64,000 bases of DNA, from assembly GCF_021531975.1 (NCBI RefSeq), contig NZ_JAFBIY010000001.1:434001-498000 (forward strand), in the 5' to 3' direction. This document shows, in pieces, positions 1 through 8,234 of the stretch. The notes below the pieces were generated by a model. That model did not search any database and was not told the DNA's origin. It saw nothing but the letters and a program-made list of their open reading frames with translations. The stretch comes from Faecalicatena contorta. Lineage in GTDB: Bacteria; Bacillota; Clostridia; Lachnospirales; Lachnospiraceae. The position numbers were made by a program, and so were the translations under genes. How positions within the stretch are numbered: the first letter of the stretch is position 1; each line of letters opens with the position of its first letter.

Positions 1-1
1 G

Positions 2-1435
2 ATGGTAATACGGTCATTAAAATATGATTTCCTGCCGGATATGGGAATTGCGGCACGATATGCGTGGTATATGTATTATATCCCTCAGACCTTTTGCGTG
101 CTTTTGATGTTTTTGTCCGTGCTTTATATAGGTGTGCCTTATAATGGCTCTATCAGCCGTTTTTGGAAGTTACTTTGGATTCCTGCTTTTCTCATCGTGG
201 CAGGCATAATGACCAATGATATCCATCAACTGGCATTTTATTTCCCAGAGGGACTTGCAAGATGGAATAATGGGGATTACGTACATGGACCGGTTTATTA
301 TGTGGCATTAGCCTGGATGCTCATCATTTTTGCTGCAATGCTGCTGGTCGCCTTTATTCGCTGTGCAGTGCCGGGGAGAAGGAAAAAAATCTGGATACCA
401 CTGATTCCGGTGGGGATAGGTCTTTTTTATATGGTACTTTTTTTTGTGGCATCTGGAAGCAAATTTATGCTTAAAGTACCGGAGATGATAAGCTTTATTT
501 TTGCTGCATTTATGGAAAGCCTGATTGTAGCGCATCTTCTCCCGTCCAATGACAGGTACGGAGATTTCTGGGATGCTTCTTCGATTGGTGCGGGTATTAT
601 GGATTTAAGCGGGGAGATCCGTTATAGATCCAGATGCAGTATTCCTGTTTCCCCAGAGCAGATCCGGGAAGCAAGGGATCATGAGATTCTGCTTCAGGAT
701 GGCAGTATCAGTCTCAGAAGCCATGAGATACAGGGTGGATTTGGTTATTGGACAAGGGATATCTCCGAGATCCGGCTTTTTCACCGGGAGCTTGCCGATA
801 TGGGAGATGTGATGGCTGAAGAAAACGCCATGTTAGACGCAGAAAATAAGCTGGCGGAGAGTCGTCTGCAGATCGAACAGCAGAATGAGCTGTACGACAG
901 CCTGGCAAAAAGTGTCAGCCTTCAGCTGGATAAACTAAGCGAACTTCTGGATACACTGCCGCAGGATGAGAGCGAATTTGAGCGGACTATGAAATACGCC
1001 TGTATCCTGAATACCTATATAAAACGACACTCTAATCTGCAGCTTCTCTTTCATCAGAACAGAGACATCTCCGGTGAAGAGTTATGCTTTGCTATCAAAG
1101 AATCTCTGGAATATGTAAAATTATATGGAATCAATGCTGGTGCGATCTGTCATGCAGAAAGACTGTATCCGGGGTCAGATATTCTGGCGGCCTATGAGAT
1201 CTTTGAAACTGTGCTGGAGGCGACCATACCCGGGACAGACGCAGTATTTGTCTGTCTGGAGGAATCGGCGGAGGCTTTGGAGCTTCGTATGGAGATCAAT
1301 GCGCCCGGAAATCTGCTTAAGGCAGAGGATATCTGCAAACATACATCTGCATCTGTCAACTCACTGTACATAGAAATAGAACAGCAGACAGCATATATTT
1401 CACTCAAATTGCCGGTGGGAGGTGAAAGTATATGA
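2..1435 (+). CDS. membrane sensor protein with degenerate kinase-like C-terminus (possibly 5'-partial)
   Basis: About five membrane segments lie at residues 27-48, 57-72, 98-119, 130-152 and 161-179. A soluble part follows, with a coiled coil around residues 268-310. The C-terminal 150 residues look like the end of a histidine kinase, but I find neither a phospho-acceptor His in a recognisable H-box nor the Asn of an N-box. The stop codon overlaps the start of the next gene (ATGA), so the two are translationally coupled. Inference: a signal-input partner of the downstream kinase rather than an active kinase. The frame may begin upstream of the window, so the ATG at base 2 is not a certain start. 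Confidence 0.6.
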   Translation: MVIRSLKYDFLPDMGIAARYAWYMYYIPQTFCVLLMFLSVLYIGVPYNGSISRFWKLLWIPAFLIVAGIMTNDIHQLAFYFPEGLARWNNGDYVHGPVYYVALAWMLIIFAAMLLVAFIRCAVPGRRKKIWIPLIPVGIGLFYMVLFFVASGSKFMLKVPEMISFIFAAFMESLIVAHLLPSNDRYGDFWDASSIGAGIMDLSGEIRYRSRCSIPVSPEQIREARDHEILLQDGSISLRSHEIQGGFGYWTRDISEIRLFHRELADMGDVMAEENAMLDAENKLAESRLQIEQQNELYDSLAKSVSLQLDKLSELLDTLPQDESEFERTMKYACILNTYIKRHSNLQLLFHQNRDISGEELCFAIKESLEYVKLYGINAGAICHAERLYPGSDILAAYEIFETVLEATIPGTDAVFVCLEESAEALELRMEINAPGNLLKAEDICKHTSASVNSLYIEIEQQTAYISLKLPVGGESI

Positions 1436-2748
1436 TGCTTTATCAGGAACTTTCCATTATGTCCCGTGCAGGTTATGGGTCATGTATAATGATACTGATG
1501 GTGGCAGCCATGTTCCTTTTCATTGCTGCCTGTGTACAGCATATGGAATACAAGTATCGGATTCTTTCTGCATTTCTTACACTTGTAATAGTGTTTATCC
1601 TACAGGGAGTCTTTGACTTGAATAATAATCTTTTTGATAAGGTTCGGCTTTCTTTCCTTGGTGAAAGTGTCGGAAAGCTTCCCTGTGTTCTTTTTGCCGG
1701 ATTATTGCTCTTTATCGCTGTTTTGGAAATCATTCTTTTTGTGTTTATCAGACGCAGCCAGAAGAACAGGATGACCTCGGGGGCGATCAAGGAAAGTCTG
1801 GATGCATTGCCGGATGGTGTCTGTTTCTATGATGCCGATGGGCAGCCGCTTCTGGTCAATATGCAGATGCAGTATATCAGTGGAGAACTATTCGGTTCGG
1901 AGATATTAAATGCAGAACGGTTCTTTCGGAGGCTGGAGTGTATGGATACAGAGAAAAATACGCAGATCATACGCACGCAGCCGACAGTTCGTGTTCGGAC
2001 AAAGGATGGAAAAGTCTGGGATTTTCACAGAGGCTCATTGGAAGTGGGGCATGACCGTATTCGGGAGCTTGTCGCTTACGATGTGACGGAACAGTACAGG
2101 CTTGGACAGGAACTGGAGAAACGGAACCAGAGCCTGAGCCAGATCAATGAAAGGCTTCGCCTGTACAGTCAGGAGGTCGAACGTATCACACGGGAAAAAG
2201 AGATCCTGACCGCCAAAGTGCGGGTACACGATGATGTGGGGCGTTCTCTGCTTGCATTTCGTTCTTATCTGGCACAGCCGGAGGAGAAACGGGACCGGGG
2301 AGAGCTTCTGCTTATGTGGCGGCACAATGTAGAAGTACTAAGGCAGGAAGCGGCGCCGGATGAACAGAGTGATGAGTGGGAGCTTCTTCTGAAAGCGGCG
2401 GAAGCGGTAGATGTGGTGCTTGTGCTGGAGGGAGAGCTGCCGGAAGATGAAAAAGAAAGAGAGATACTGATCACAGCATGTCATGAGTGCCTGACCAATA
2501 CAGTCAAGCATGCCAATGGCAATCGGCTCTGCATATCGATAGAAACCTGCGACAGAGGGCTTATAGCGAGATTTACCAACAATGGAGATCCGCCTGCCGG
2601 AGAGATTAGGGAGACAGGAGGACTAAAGAATCTCCGCCGTATGACAGAACAAGAAGGCGGGATCATGACGATAGAGAGCATACCACAGTTTGTATTACAG
2701 ATAGAATTATATGCAGGAGGTGAGATGAGATGGCAAAAACAAAAGTAA
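1432..2748 (+). CDS. NarL-type sensor histidine kinase
   Basis: A 438-residue membrane kinase. Three hydrophobic segments (residues about 16-37, 44-63, 84-104) precede a PAS-like region (about 118-220) and a coiled coil. The phospho-acceptor motif HDDVGR matches the HisKA_3 class that pairs with LuxR-type regulators. The ATPase domain has an N-box (HECLTNTVKHANG) and a glycine box (TGGLKNL). The start overlaps the previous stop as ATGA behind GGGAGGTGAAA. The end overlaps the start of the response regulator by 19 bases. Together these form a three-gene two-component unit; its signal cannot be read from the sequence. Confidence 0.85.
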   Translation: MMLYQELSIMSRAGYGSCIMILMVAAMFLFIAACVQHMEYKYRILSAFLTLVIVFILQGVFDLNNNLFDKVRLSFLGESVGKLPCVLFAGLLLFIAVLEIILFVFIRRSQKNRMTSGAIKESLDALPDGVCFYDADGQPLLVNMQMQYISGELFGSEILNAERFFRRLECMDTEKNTQIIRTQPTVRVRTKDGKVWDFHRGSLEVGHDRIRELVAYDVTEQYRLGQELEKRNQSLSQINERLRLYSQEVERITREKEILTAKVRVHDDVGRSLLAFRSYLAQPEEKRDRGELLLMWRHNVEVLRQEAAPDEQSDEWELLLKAAEAVDVVLVLEGELPEDEKEREILITACHECLTNTVKHANGNRLCISIETCDRGLIARFTNNGDPPAGEIRETGGLKNLRRMTEQEGGIMTIESIPQFVLQIELYAGGEMRWQKQK

Positions 2749-3362
2749 TGATCGTAGACGACCAGTTTGTAGCAAGACAGCTGTTTGAAATGTATGTAAA
2801 GTCCTCCGAAAGGTATGAACTGGTATATGCAGTGGAATCGGCGGCGTTTGCAGATACCTTTGTCCTGAAGAATAATATTGACCTTGTCCTGATGGATATC
2901 CTGATGAATGACGGTTCCAACGGGCTGGAGGCTGCGGCGCGGATTAAAAAGAACCGCCCCGATATCAAGATCATAGCTGTCACTTCCATGCCGGAGGCTT
3001 CCTGGCTTAAGAAAGCCCGGGGGATTGGGATTGAAAGCTTCTGGTATAAAGAGTCCTCCAGAGAAACGATCCTGGAGGTGATGGACCGGACGATGGCGGG
3101 AGAATCCGTCTATCCGGACAGTACACCAACGGTGAAGCTGGGGCATATTGACAGTGGGGAGCTGACGGAACGGGAGCTGGAAGTACTGCGCATCATGACG
3201 ACCGGTGTATCCAACGCTGCCATCGCAAAAGAGCTGGGCATCACAGAGAATACCGTGAAGAACCATATCCGTCATATGATGGAAAAGACCGGCTGCACCA
3301 GCAGGACGGCGCTTGCCATCGAAGCAAGAGTCAGCGGGGTAGTCGTACATCTCACACATTAA
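2730..3362 (+). CDS. LuxR/NarL-family response regulator
   Basis: This is the 210-residue output protein of the kinase next to it. The receiver domain opens with MIVDDQF and carries the likely phospho-Asp in LVLMDILM. The C-terminal HTH begins LTERELEVLRIM and continues ELGITENTVKNHIRHMMEK, the LuxR recognition-helix signature. The start codon sits 9 bases after a GGAGG, inside the kinase gene. It is a candidate, but unproven, activator of the paired 24-base promoter boxes found at 3404 and 4578. Confidence 0.92.
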   Translation: MAKTKVMIVDDQFVARQLFEMYVKSSERYELVYAVESAAFADTFVLKNNIDLVLMDILMNDGSNGLEAAARIKKNRPDIKIIAVTSMPEASWLKKARGIGIESFWYKESSRETILEVMDRTMAGESVYPDSTPTVKLGHIDSGELTERELEVLRIMTTGVSNAAIAKELGITENTVKNHIRHMMEKTGCTSRTALAIEARVSGVVVHLTH

Positions 3363-3403
3363 AGCATATTTATTTACAGAAAATGGGAAAAAAACACGTC
3401 CTC

Positions 3404-3446
3404 TAGTACTTTCGTGTCATGTAAAATTCCGAGAAGTCTATATAAT
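3404..3446 (+). promoter_or_regulatory. promoter of the SpaA-like gene with 24-bp activator-type box
   Basis: Bases 3404-3427 are identical to 4578-4601. A TATAAT -10 starts at 3441, 13 bases after the box. A -35 placed 17 bases upstream would fall on CATGTA inside the box, far from TTGACA, which is typical of activator-dependent promoters. No inverted symmetry is obvious in the box. Confidence 0.6.
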
Positions 3447-3519
3447 AATGTTAGATAATGATGCCTCGGAGGAAAAGAAGATAAGTCCTTCTTTGGCAGA
3501 AAAAGGAGGAAATGAATAT

Positions 3520-4476
3520 ATGAAGAGAATAAGAAAGATACTCGGTCTTCTGCTTTGCTGCGTGATGCTGGCGGGGCTGTTGCCGAATGTGGTATCAGCA
3601 GCAACAACTGAGACTTTTAGGATTATGAAAGTAGATAAGGAGGGTAATCCACTTAGCGGTGCTAAATTTGCATTAATACCGGAAGGACAGACTGAGCCGA
3701 CCTATTCTGCAATTTCTGATAACAATGGCTATGTTATATTTAGTGGTGTTGATGTGCCTGGTACTTATGAACTGAAGGAAATTGTGCCTCCTACAGGTTA
3801 CGAAAAATCTGGCGATACCCTCGTAGTAACTATTGCGCAAGACCCTACGACTGCGGACACTACTGTTACAAATGTTACAATAGATGGAAAGGAATATAAT
3901 CCTAATAATTTGATTCAATTCGTTAATGTACCTGAACAGGCACCACAGGAAATAGTGGATTCTACTATAGCAGAGTTTGAGCTCCCATTTACTAAGATTG
4001 TTGAGCAGACTGGCGAAAGAACTCCTGACAAGCAGACATTTGAGTTTGAGGTGTTTGATTTCCTGAATGAAAGTGGGGCAGTAACTGTTACAGGTAATAC
4101 GATCGAGACGAACGGAAAAGGAAACTATAAAGGAACACTTAAGCTTACATTCACAGATGAAAGTTACAAGTACAACAGCTTCTGTGTTCGTGAAAAAAAG
4201 GGCACTGCGGACGGATGGACATATTCGGATGAAGTGTGGTGTGTAGTATATAATCAGGCGACGGATGGTTATGATTTATGCAAAGTGGTAAACGGTGAAG
4301 CTCAGCTTAATGATCCACAGGCTGAGATGACTTTCACAAACAGTTATTGTGCGAAGAAAGTATTGGCTGCAGAGACAGGTGATATGAGCAATATGCTGAT
4401 CTGGACAGTGCTTTTGCTTACAGGATGTTTTGCAGTGATCGGAACGACAGTATATAAGAGAAGATATCAGAAATAA
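3520..4476 (+). CDS. SpaA/Cna-B-type surface pilin-like protein
   Basis: The start at 3520 is chosen over an upstream ATG because AAAGGAGG lies just before it and a clean signal peptide follows (basic KR residues, hydrophobic core, cleavage near VSA-AT). The 318-residue protein has a Cna-B/prealbumin-like fold at about 33-110 (start FRIMKVDKEG, later YELKEIVPP, giving the Lys and Glu for an isopeptide bond). A second domain at about 145-275 resembles the Spy0128 pilin fold. The C-terminus has AETGD, a hydrophobic helix and KRRYQK, a weak sortase-type sorting signal. No sortase or pilus partner gene is nearby. Role: probable wall-anchored adhesin or minor pilin; substrate unknown. Confidence 0.8.
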   Translation: MKRIRKILGLLLCCVMLAGLLPNVVSAATTETFRIMKVDKEGNPLSGAKFALIPEGQTEPTYSAISDNNGYVIFSGVDVPGTYELKEIVPPTGYEKSGDTLVVTIAQDPTTADTTVTNVTIDGKEYNPNNLIQFVNVPEQAPQEIVDSTIAEFELPFTKIVEQTGERTPDKQTFEFEVFDFLNESGAVTVTGNTIETNGKGNYKGTLKLTFTDESYKYNSFCVREKKGTADGWTYSDEVWCVVYNQATDGYDLCKVVNGEAQLNDPQAEMTFTNSYCAKKVLAAETGDMSNMLIWTVLLLTGCFAVIGTTVYKRRYQK

Positions 4477-4501
4477 TCCATAGACCAGACCTTTCATATG
4501 A

Positions 4502-4532
4502 GGCGGTAACAGGTAACTGTTGCCGCCTTTTT
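4502..4532 (+). terminator. rho-independent terminator after the SpaA-like gene
   Basis: Perfect 11-bp stem GGCGGTAACAG / CTGTTGCCGCC with a GTAA tetraloop, followed by five T. Confidence 0.9.
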
Positions 4533-4577
4533 AAGTTCTGTTTTCCCAATGTTAAATCTTTGAAAAGTGATTCCATA

Positions 4578-4620
4578 TAGTACTTTCGTGTCATGTAAAA
4601 TATCCTGATTTTATTACAAT
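4578..4620 (+). promoter_or_regulatory. promoter of the membrane LuxR gene with the same 24-bp box
   Basis: Second perfect copy of the 3404-3427 sequence at 4578-4601. A TACAAT -10 begins at 4615, again after exactly 13 intervening bases. Identical box and spacing imply that one regulator controls both genes. Confidence 0.6.
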
Positions 4621-4650
4621 ATATTATACAAATAGACAAAAGGGGAGAAG

Positions 4651-6252
4651 GTGGTGACAGAAAAAGCGGACATGAGATCAAAGAAAAAGCAGAAAAAAAC
4701 AGGGGCTTCTAATGGACAGAGTGTCAGCATGGGTCACAGACTGACCATATACTGGCTGAGTATGATCCTGACAGCATTTGCAGTTTTCCTGCTGGTTTTA
4801 TGCCTTGCCGGAATATTTTCCGGTCCTGCGAAGAATCTGCATGAAGTATTAAGTCTGCAACAGCAAAATACAGTCACTTCTCTGAAGAATCATATAGATG
4901 TACTGGAAGCAAAGTGCATTTCGCTTTCCAGGAGGATCAGCGGGGAGCTTGCCGATACATTGGTATTTCAGGGGAAGAGCTTTGAAGACGTGGATGACGA
5001 TGAACAGCTGATCGTGGAGCTGGAAAGAAGGATATACACACTGCTGGATACAACGTTGCAGTCTTCGGAGTGCAGCGGAGCGTTCTTTATACTGGATGCC
5101 AGCTGTAATACCGGAGTGACCCAGGCAGAGGATTCACGGATGGGTGTATATTTGCGTTATTCAGATCTGAGCAGTGTCGATACGACCAATAGTCATGTGG
5201 TATATTTCCGTGGTACACCGGAAGTGGCGAGAAAGGGAAATGTACGGTTGCATGATCAGTGGAATATAGAATTCGATACGGAAATACTTCCTGGATATGA
5301 GCAGATGATGAATGCTCCTGTAACAAGTCTGGCAGACTACTGCCTGTGGACGGAAAGAGTTGGACTGAAAGATACATCGGAAGATGTGACACTTTTGTGT
5401 GTACCGATTATTGATGGAAATGGTATGGTCCGGGGAATCTGTGGCGTAGAATTAAGCGATTTGTATTTTCAGCTGTCCTATCCTGCTTTTGACAGTATTT
5501 ACGGCAATATGACAGTAGCATTTACTTCTATGGAAGACAATGTTCTCTCTCTTGATACAGCTATGATTGGAGGATCCGGGGACACATTTCTGGACCCGGA
5601 AGGTTCGCTGAAGGTAAAAGAGGGGAAATATTACAATACATATGAGAACAGTTCCGGAACTTATATAGGGCTTCACAGATATCTGATGGAAAACACTGTG
5701 GATGGAAAACAGCTGGTCGCAGTAACGCTGCTTCCTGAGGAAAGCTTCCGGAATACAGTGTCCGGGGAGCGCAGGAGCTGGATTGTGATCTCCCTTGTAT
5801 TTCTTGTAGTTATGCTGGTGATCGCCTGGTTTATGAGCCGTCATTTTATGACACCGTTTTCCCGGCTTTCTACGGCTGTCCGTCAGAAAGAGCCCTTGGC
5901 AGGGGAGCATTGCGGTATCTCAGAGATTGATGAGCTGGTAGATTATATACAGAATATTTCGCAGGCGCAGAACGAAAAAGAACTGCCGCCCAATGTTGAA
6001 GAACTGATTTGCGATTTTTCGGAGCGGGTTGCCACATTGACTCCTATGGAGCGGACGGTGCTTCAGTATTATATTGAAGGATGCAGTATTGAAGAGGTCG
6101 CTGAAAGAGCCTTTATCAGTATTAATACAGTGAAAAAGCACAATACAAATATCAACAGAAAATTAGGTGTTACGACACGGGAAGAACTTACCCTTTACAT
6201 TGATCTTTTCCGCAGATGCGAAAGAATGGATGAAATTACATACCAGAGTTAG
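4651..6252 (+). CDS. membrane-anchored LuxR-type one-component regulator
   Basis: The start is GTG at 4651 (or the adjacent GTG at 4654) behind AGGGGAGAAGG. The protein of about 533 residues has a first membrane helix (about 30-55), a large extracytoplasmic region of about 310 residues resembling a dCache-type ligand sensor, and a second helix (about 373-393). Its cytoplasmic C-terminus is a LuxR HTH beginning LTPMERTVLQYYIEG with recognition segment AFISINTVKKHNTNINRKLG. It has no receiver or kinase domain. Ligand-sensing membrane regulators with a LuxR output are uncommon. It may act on its own promoter and on the SpaA-like gene through the shared box. Confidence 0.8.
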   Translation: MVTEKADMRSKKKQKKTGASNGQSVSMGHRLTIYWLSMILTAFAVFLLVLCLAGIFSGPAKNLHEVLSLQQQNTVTSLKNHIDVLEAKCISLSRRISGELADTLVFQGKSFEDVDDDEQLIVELERRIYTLLDTTLQSSECSGAFFILDASCNTGVTQAEDSRMGVYLRYSDLSSVDTTNSHVVYFRGTPEVARKGNVRLHDQWNIEFDTEILPGYEQMMNAPVTSLADYCLWTERVGLKDTSEDVTLLCVPIIDGNGMVRGICGVELSDLYFQLSYPAFDSIYGNMTVAFTSMEDNVLSLDTAMIGGSGDTFLDPEGSLKVKEGKYYNTYENSSGTYIGLHRYLMENTVDGKQLVAVTLLPEESFRNTVSGERRSWIVISLVFLVVMLVIAWFMSRHFMTPFSRLSTAVRQKEPLAGEHCGISEIDELVDYIQNISQAQNEKELPPNVEELICDFSERVATLTPMERTVLQYYIEGCSIEEVAERAFISINTVKKHNTNINRKLGVTTREELTLYIDLFRRCERMDEITYQS

Positions 6253-6256
6253 ATGT

Positions 6257-6296
6257 CAAAATGCACAATTTGGATTCGCGCAAATTGTGCATTTTG
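6257..6296. terminator. perfect 16-bp hairpin after the membrane LuxR gene
   Basis: CAAAATGCACAATTTG and its exact reverse complement flank an 8-base loop, five bases after the stop codon. The T-run is weak, so it is a probable terminator or mRNA end. Confidence 0.6.
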
Positions 6297-6429
6297 TCTA
6301 CTTCTGAGTAGTATTTTGAAAAATGGGCCTCGAAAATGCCACCTGGGGCCATATTTTTTCGTTCTTATATCTGATAGATATATAGATAACACGAGCATGG
6401 TCTATTATGCAGAAAAAGGTGGTGAGAAG

Positions 6430-6798
6430 ATGAACCATATCGCAGAAGAATTGTTGCTGGACTGCTCGACGCCGGATATGTTCTGTTTTTCACTTAGGTG
6501 TGCCGAATGTGGTGAAGTGTGGAAGAGCAGACCTGTTCGCTTCTCTAAGGCAGGGGTCAGACCGACGACAGAAGGGAAAAAGGTCATATTTGATACTCTT
6601 TATAAAAGAGAGAAAGAAGCAGCCCTTATTTATGCGGGAAAACAGGCAGAAGAGATATTCAGCTGCTGCCCGATCTGCCATCGCCTCGTGTGTGACCATT
6701 GCTTTATGGTCTGTGAGGATCTGGATATGTGCAGTGCTTGCGCCAGCAGATTAAAGGAGCATGGAGAGCCTGTAAAGGAGAGGAGAAATGTACCGTAG
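6430..6798 (+). CDS. small zinc-ribbon protein
   Basis: I place the start at 6430, after GGTGAGAAG, because the frame upstream covers the hairpin and has no ribosome-binding site. The 122-residue protein carries four CxxC pairs (CAEC, CPIC, CDHC, CSAC), enough for two zinc sites, and has no membrane helix. It opens a run of nine co-directional genes ending at 15621 that contains several other zinc-ribbon proteins. I do not recognise the family; a structural or adaptor role in that cluster is an inference. Confidence 0.65.
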   Translation: MNHIAEELLLDCSTPDMFCFSLRCAECGEVWKSRPVRFSKAGVRPTTEGKKVIFDTLYKREKEAALIYAGKQAEEIFSCCPICHRLVCDHCFMVCEDLDMCSACASRLKEHGEPVKERRNVP

Positions 6799-6815
6799 AA
6801 AACGGAGGTGAACGG

Positions 6816-7850
6816 ATGAGACGAATAGCCAGTCTTTTGCTTGTACTTGTTCTTGTGGCAGGATGCGCAGGATGCGGCGCAAAAAACGGAGACAAAGAAG
6901 AGACGAAGGAAAAGACAACTCAGTCAGAGGGGATAAAGAAAGAAGCGAAGAAAGTAGAACCTCAGGACGATAGGTTTACGCTGACATTCTTTACGGATCC
7001 GGAATCCGATGAATTCCGGGCATGTGGAGAAGTGCAGGAGGTATTCCCGGGTGATGCGGATGCCGGAGAACAGCAGAACATAAGGTTTGTCTGTGATGCA
7101 GATGATGTAGTACTGTCCCTGGAAGTGGGAGAATGGGTTCAGGTCGGTATGACAGATTATTTCCATTCGCTGGATTATATCTTTTCTGTTGAGACGACCA
7201 AAGATGCCATATATGAATTTCCCGGTGTTTTATATCCGGAATATCCGATGTACAGGATCACAGCATTTAAAGGAAACAAAAGTGCTGTCTGGTATTTGAA
7301 AGAGGATGGTGGAAACGGTGGGACTGTATGGGAAGTGACAGGAGAAGAATTACAGCCCACACTGCCGCAGGAGACAGATCCGATTATTACACTGTGCGGC
7401 GTCTATGCCGGAATGACGGTTACTGCCGGAAACGACGTCGGTCAGCATCCGGAGTACTTCTGGAAAACCGTTACGAACGCGATAACGCTTCTTACCTTGC
7501 TGGTGGCAGATACCGATGAAAATGGTTATATCTATATAGATGAGTGGCTGCTGGATGCATATGTAGAAACGTTATTCCCCGATACTGCAGTTTATCCTGA
7601 GGTAAGGGAAGGGGAAGAAGTGATCGGTCCCGGAGAAGGGGGAGACTACTATGCAATGCAGGCAAACTATCTATATGATTATTCATCGCTGGAGAGACTG
7701 AATGTGGAGCTTCGGGATGAGAGAGCAGTGGTTACGATGATCGTAAAGGGGCAGATCGATGAAAGCGTACAGGTATATCTGGAACCGGTAAGCAAACTCA
7801 GAAATCCTTTTGGATGGATGATTGTAGGAGCAGAGATAAGCGAAGGATAA
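6816..7850 (+). CDS. lipoprotein of unknown function
   Basis: The start at 6816 has GGAGG eight bases upstream and gives a classic lipoprotein signal (MRRIASLLL, lipobox LVAGC). A Lys/Glu-rich linker at about 25-50 follows, then about 290 residues with no domain I recognise. The mature protein is acidic and should sit on the outer face of the membrane. It lies 17 bases after the zinc-ribbon gene and 15 before the next lipoprotein, consistent with one transcript. Confidence 0.7.
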   Translation: MRRIASLLLVLVLVAGCAGCGAKNGDKEETKEKTTQSEGIKKEAKKVEPQDDRFTLTFFTDPESDEFRACGEVQEVFPGDADAGEQQNIRFVCDADDVVLSLEVGEWVQVGMTDYFHSLDYIFSVETTKDAIYEFPGVLYPEYPMYRITAFKGNKSAVWYLKEDGGNGGTVWEVTGEELQPTLPQETDPIITLCGVYAGMTVTAGNDVGQHPEYFWKTVTNAITLLTLLVADTDENGYIYIDEWLLDAYVETLFPDTAVYPEVREGEEVIGPGEGGDYYAMQANYLYDYSSLERLNVELRDERAVVTMIVKGQIDESVQVYLEPVSKLRNPFGWMIVGAEISEG

Positions 7851-7865
7851 AAAGGAGGATTAGAA

Positions 7866-8213
7866 ATGAAGAAGAAAGTGAGCATTTTTTTAGTATGTAT
7901 GATGGCGGCAATGTTTCTTTTGACCGCATGCGGAAAAGATATGTCTGACAGCAAATACGTAGGAACGTGGGTGGGAACGACCGCAGAATATGAAGGTATG
8001 GAGCTGTCGGTAGAGGAACTGTTCGGTGAGTTCAGTATTACGCTGGAGGCAGACGGAACGGCGAAGGGGACTATGGATGGCGAAGAAGAGAGCGGAAAGT
8101 GGGAAGAGACAGACAACGGTGTATCTCTGGACGGTGAGATGGAATTAATCGCAGACGGAGAAAAACTGACTTATGAAGAAGAAGGAGTCATCATATATTT
8201 TGAGAAAAAGTAG
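7866..8213 (+). CDS. small lipoprotein, lipocalin-like
   Basis: 115 residues with lipobox LTACG after a 20-residue signal peptide. The mature part (GTWVGTTAEYEG, later GTAKGTMDGEEESGKWEE) resembles the short beta-barrel lipocalin-like domains found in clostridial lipoproteins. An AAGGAGG precedes the start. It is second in a series of four lipoproteins within the cluster; its ligand is unknown. Confidence 0.7.
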   Translation: MKKKVSIFLVCMMAAMFLLTACGKDMSDSKYVGTWVGTTAEYEGMELSVEELFGEFSITLEADGTAKGTMDGEEESGKWEETDNGVSLDGEMELIADGEKLTYEEEGVIIYFEKK

Positions 8214-8234
8214 AGGTTGAAAGGAGAGACAGAT

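Noticed and set aside
2481-3359. Long minus-strand open frame opposite the kinase and response regulator
   Set aside because: It is the antisense shadow of two clear genes, has no ribosome-binding site and no recognisable domain.
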